DNA from: Pontiella desulfatans
Lineage (GTDB): Bacteria; Verrucomicrobiota; Kiritimatiellia; Kiritimatiellales; Pontiellaceae
Assembly (NCBI GenBank): GCA_029287275.1
Contig: JARFRL010000101.1
Span: 1 to 6,274, forward strand
Direction of reading: 5' to 3'
DNA length: 6,274 bases
Part shown: positions 5,148 to 6,274 of the stretch, piece by piece
Position numbering within the stretch: position 1 is the stretch's first letter
Layout: every line of letters begins with the position of its first letter
The notes under the pieces: generated by a model
Seen by the model: the letters and a program-made list of their open reading frames with translations, nothing else
What the model was told of the DNA's origin: nothing
The model's database searches: none
Translations under genes and position numbers: made by a program

Positions 5148-5175
5148 ATTTTAGGATCTAAAACCGATTCGACAA
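5148..5175 (-). promoter_or_regulatory. Likely sigma-70 promoter of mscS
   Basis: On the minus strand TTGTCG (5175-5170) is a -35-like hexamer with four of six matches. After a 16-base spacer comes TAAAAT (5153-5148), a -10-like hexamer with five of six matches. The predicted transcript would start near 5141, giving a leader of about 50 bases before the ATG at 5089. It lies in the 174-base gap between the divergent mscS and TraB/GumN genes. Confidence 0.5.
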
Positions 5176-5263
5176 GCAGATAAGCCCATCAACCGCGGCG
5201 CGGAGTTTTTCTTTCCCGGCGCGTGGTTTCGTGTAGAGTTCGAGCACTTACAAAGGAGCCCCG

Positions 5264-6142
5264 ATGCGAACGAACCGATTGTTTCACACCTCGTCCATTC
5301 TCGCCGCGATCAGCCTGCTGCTCGCGCCCGCCGTTTCCGCGAAAAGCGCCCTTTGGAAAATATCCTCCGACCGCGGAACGATGTACGTGCAAGGCTCGGC
5401 CCACGTGCTCAAGGCCGAAAACTATCCGCTCGCGCCCGCCATTGAACAGGCCTACTCCAACGCCACCACGCTCGTGTTGGAGGTCGACATGGCCGACATG
5501 ACCTCGCCCGCGACCCAGCAGCTCATCATGGGCAAGGCCATGCTCACGCAACCCGACACGCTCAAAACCGTCTTGACCCCGCCGACCTACGCGGCGCTGG
5601 AGGCCGCGTGCGCCGACGCGGGCCTGCCGATCGCCGCGCTGCAACCATTCAAACCCTGGTTCGCGACCATCTCGCTCGCGCTCGTTAAAATGCAAACGCT
5701 GGGTGTCGACGCCGAGCTGGGGCTGGATAAATATTTCTTCGGCAAGGCCACCACCGAGGGCAAGAAGGTGATCGGGCTGGAAACCGTCGACTTCCAGATC
5801 GCGTTGTTCGACAGCCTCGCGGAAGAAAATCCCGACGACTTCGTCAACCGCTCCCTCGTGGATCTGAAGCTGCTCGAAACCGACCTCGCCCGCGTGATCG
5901 AGGCGTGGGAGACGGGCGAGCTCGCGGAGTTGGAAACGCTTCTGCGAAAAAGCTTCGACGACTATCCGAAGCTGTACGACAAGTTCATCACGGCGCGCAA
6001 CAAGACCTGGGTGAAAAAGCTCTCCAAACTGATCCAGGACGACGGCACCTGCATGGTGGTGGTCGGCGCGGGCCACCTGCCCGGCGAAGAAGGCGTCATC
6101 AACCTCCTCAAGAAAAAGGGCTTCGCGGTCGAGCAGTTGTGA
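5264..6142 (+). CDS. Secreted TraB/GumN (TIKI-like) family protein
   Basis: This 292-residue protein has a clear Sec signal peptide: MRTNRLF, a hydrophobic core at 11-21, and cleavage likely after APAVSA at residue 26. There is no lipobox Cys, so it should be periplasmic or secreted. The mature part is a single TraB/PrgY/GumN domain. It has the two GxxH motifs typical of this proposed metalloprotease superfamily, GSAH (44-47) and GAGH (268-271), with LEVD (72-75), KPWFATISL (130-138), GVDAELGLDKYF (147-158), GLET (171-174) and RNKTWV (245-250). All putative metal or catalytic positions I know of appear intact. The animal TIKI relatives are Wnt-cleaving proteases, while substrates of bacterial members are mostly unknown. 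AAAGGAG, 5 bases before the ATG, fixes the start. The gene is divergent from mscS, and only a weak promoter candidate (TAGAGT near 5234) is visible. Its stop codon lies within the first unit of a 7-bp tandem array. Confidence 0.9.
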   Translation: MRTNRLFHTSSILAAISLLLAPAVSAKSALWKISSDRGTMYVQGSAHVLKAENYPLAPAIEQAYSNATTLVLEVDMADMTSPATQQLIMGKAMLTQPDTLKTVLTPPTYAALEAACADAGLPIAALQPFKPWFATISLALVKMQTLGVDAELGLDKYFFGKATTEGKKVIGLETVDFQIALFDSLAEENPDDFVNRSLVDLKLLETDLARVIEAWETGELAELETLLRKSFDDYPKLYDKFITARNKTWVKKLSKLIQDDGTCMVVVGAGHLPGEEGVINLLKKKGFAVEQL

Positions 6143-6263
6143 AACGTGAAACGTGAAACGTGAAACGTGAAACGTGAAACGTGAAACGTGAAACGTGAAA
6201 CGTGAAACGTGAAACGTGAAACGTGAAACGTGAAACGTGAAACGTGAAACGTGAAACGTGAAA
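6139..6263 (+). repeat. Heptanucleotide tandem array (GTGAAAC)n, 17 full units
   Basis: Seventeen perfect copies of GTGAAAC run from 6139 to 6257, followed by a partial GTGAAA (6258-6263). No unit differs from another. The TGA stop of the TraB/GumN gene (6140-6142) lies inside unit 1, so changing the copy number would not alter that protein. On the plus strand every reading frame meets TGA within 21 bases. On the minus strand all frames are open and would read a repeating VSRFTFH. There are no spacers, so it is not a CRISPR array. Perfect identity implies recent expansion by slippage or active homogenisation. It could also be collapsed or over-extended in assembly. Confidence 0.95.
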
Positions 6264-6274
6264 ATTTTCGCGGC

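Noticed and set aside
5208..5239. Promoter for the TraB/GumN gene (TAGAGT near 5234 with a T-rich -35 region)
   Set aside because: Only four of six matches at -10 and about three of six at -35. It is not good enough to list as a feature, although a promoter must lie in this gap.
5189..6076. Minus-strand open frame of 295 residues
   Set aside because: It is the antisense shadow of the TraB/GumN gene, which has a signal peptide, conserved motifs and a ribosome site.
6139..6263. CRISPR array
   Set aside because: The repeats are 7 bp and directly abutting with no spacers, and no cas genes are visible.

Overview
This window looks like a chromosomal piece of a GC-rich, free-living bacterium with Gram-negative-type gene content: a secreted TraB/GumN protein, an MscS channel, a PTS-type EIIA domain and clear Shine-Dalgarno sites. 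Nothing in it fixes the phylum. Its intergenic DNA is unusually full of short, degenerate, dispersed repeats, as seen in some large-genome environmental lineages, so an uncultured soil, sediment or aquatic lineage is a reasonable guess but only a guess.

Layout. Positions 1-1163 are almost gene-free and repeat-rich. They hold two copies of a repeat with the core GGAGGCGCGGAGA, a small hairpin, a run of three 9-bp units, a 136-bp direct repeat (391-526 and 1005-1140, about 89% identical) and a 45-bp repeat (830-874 and 1141-1185). Between the repeats lies one convincing small gene (641-817, +) for a 58-residue single-pass membrane peptide with a very strong ribosome binding site. From 1164 to 5089 all genes are on the minus strand. 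In order of transcription they are an mscS mechanosensitive channel (5089-4232), a 110-residue three-helix membrane protein (4101-3769) with its own terminator, and a two-gene operon made of a PTS EIIA-CBS-CBS protein (3521-2598) and an ArsB/NhaD-type ion transporter (2585-1164). The mscS gene diverges from a plus-strand TraB/GumN gene (5264-6142). The stop codon of that gene lies in the first unit of a 7-bp tandem array of 17 full copies, which runs almost to the end of the window.

How the genes may work together. The minus-strand genes share an ion-homeostasis and membrane-tension theme: a tension-gated safety valve, a small membrane protein of unknown role, and a secondary transporter. The transporter is co-transcribed with a soluble protein that combines a phosphorylatable EIIA domain with two CBS domains (adenine-nucleotide or ion sensors in many proteins). 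The most interesting inference is that this EIIA-CBS protein is a dedicated regulatory subunit for the transporter. The TraB/GumN protein and the small 58-residue gene are probably independent of this group.
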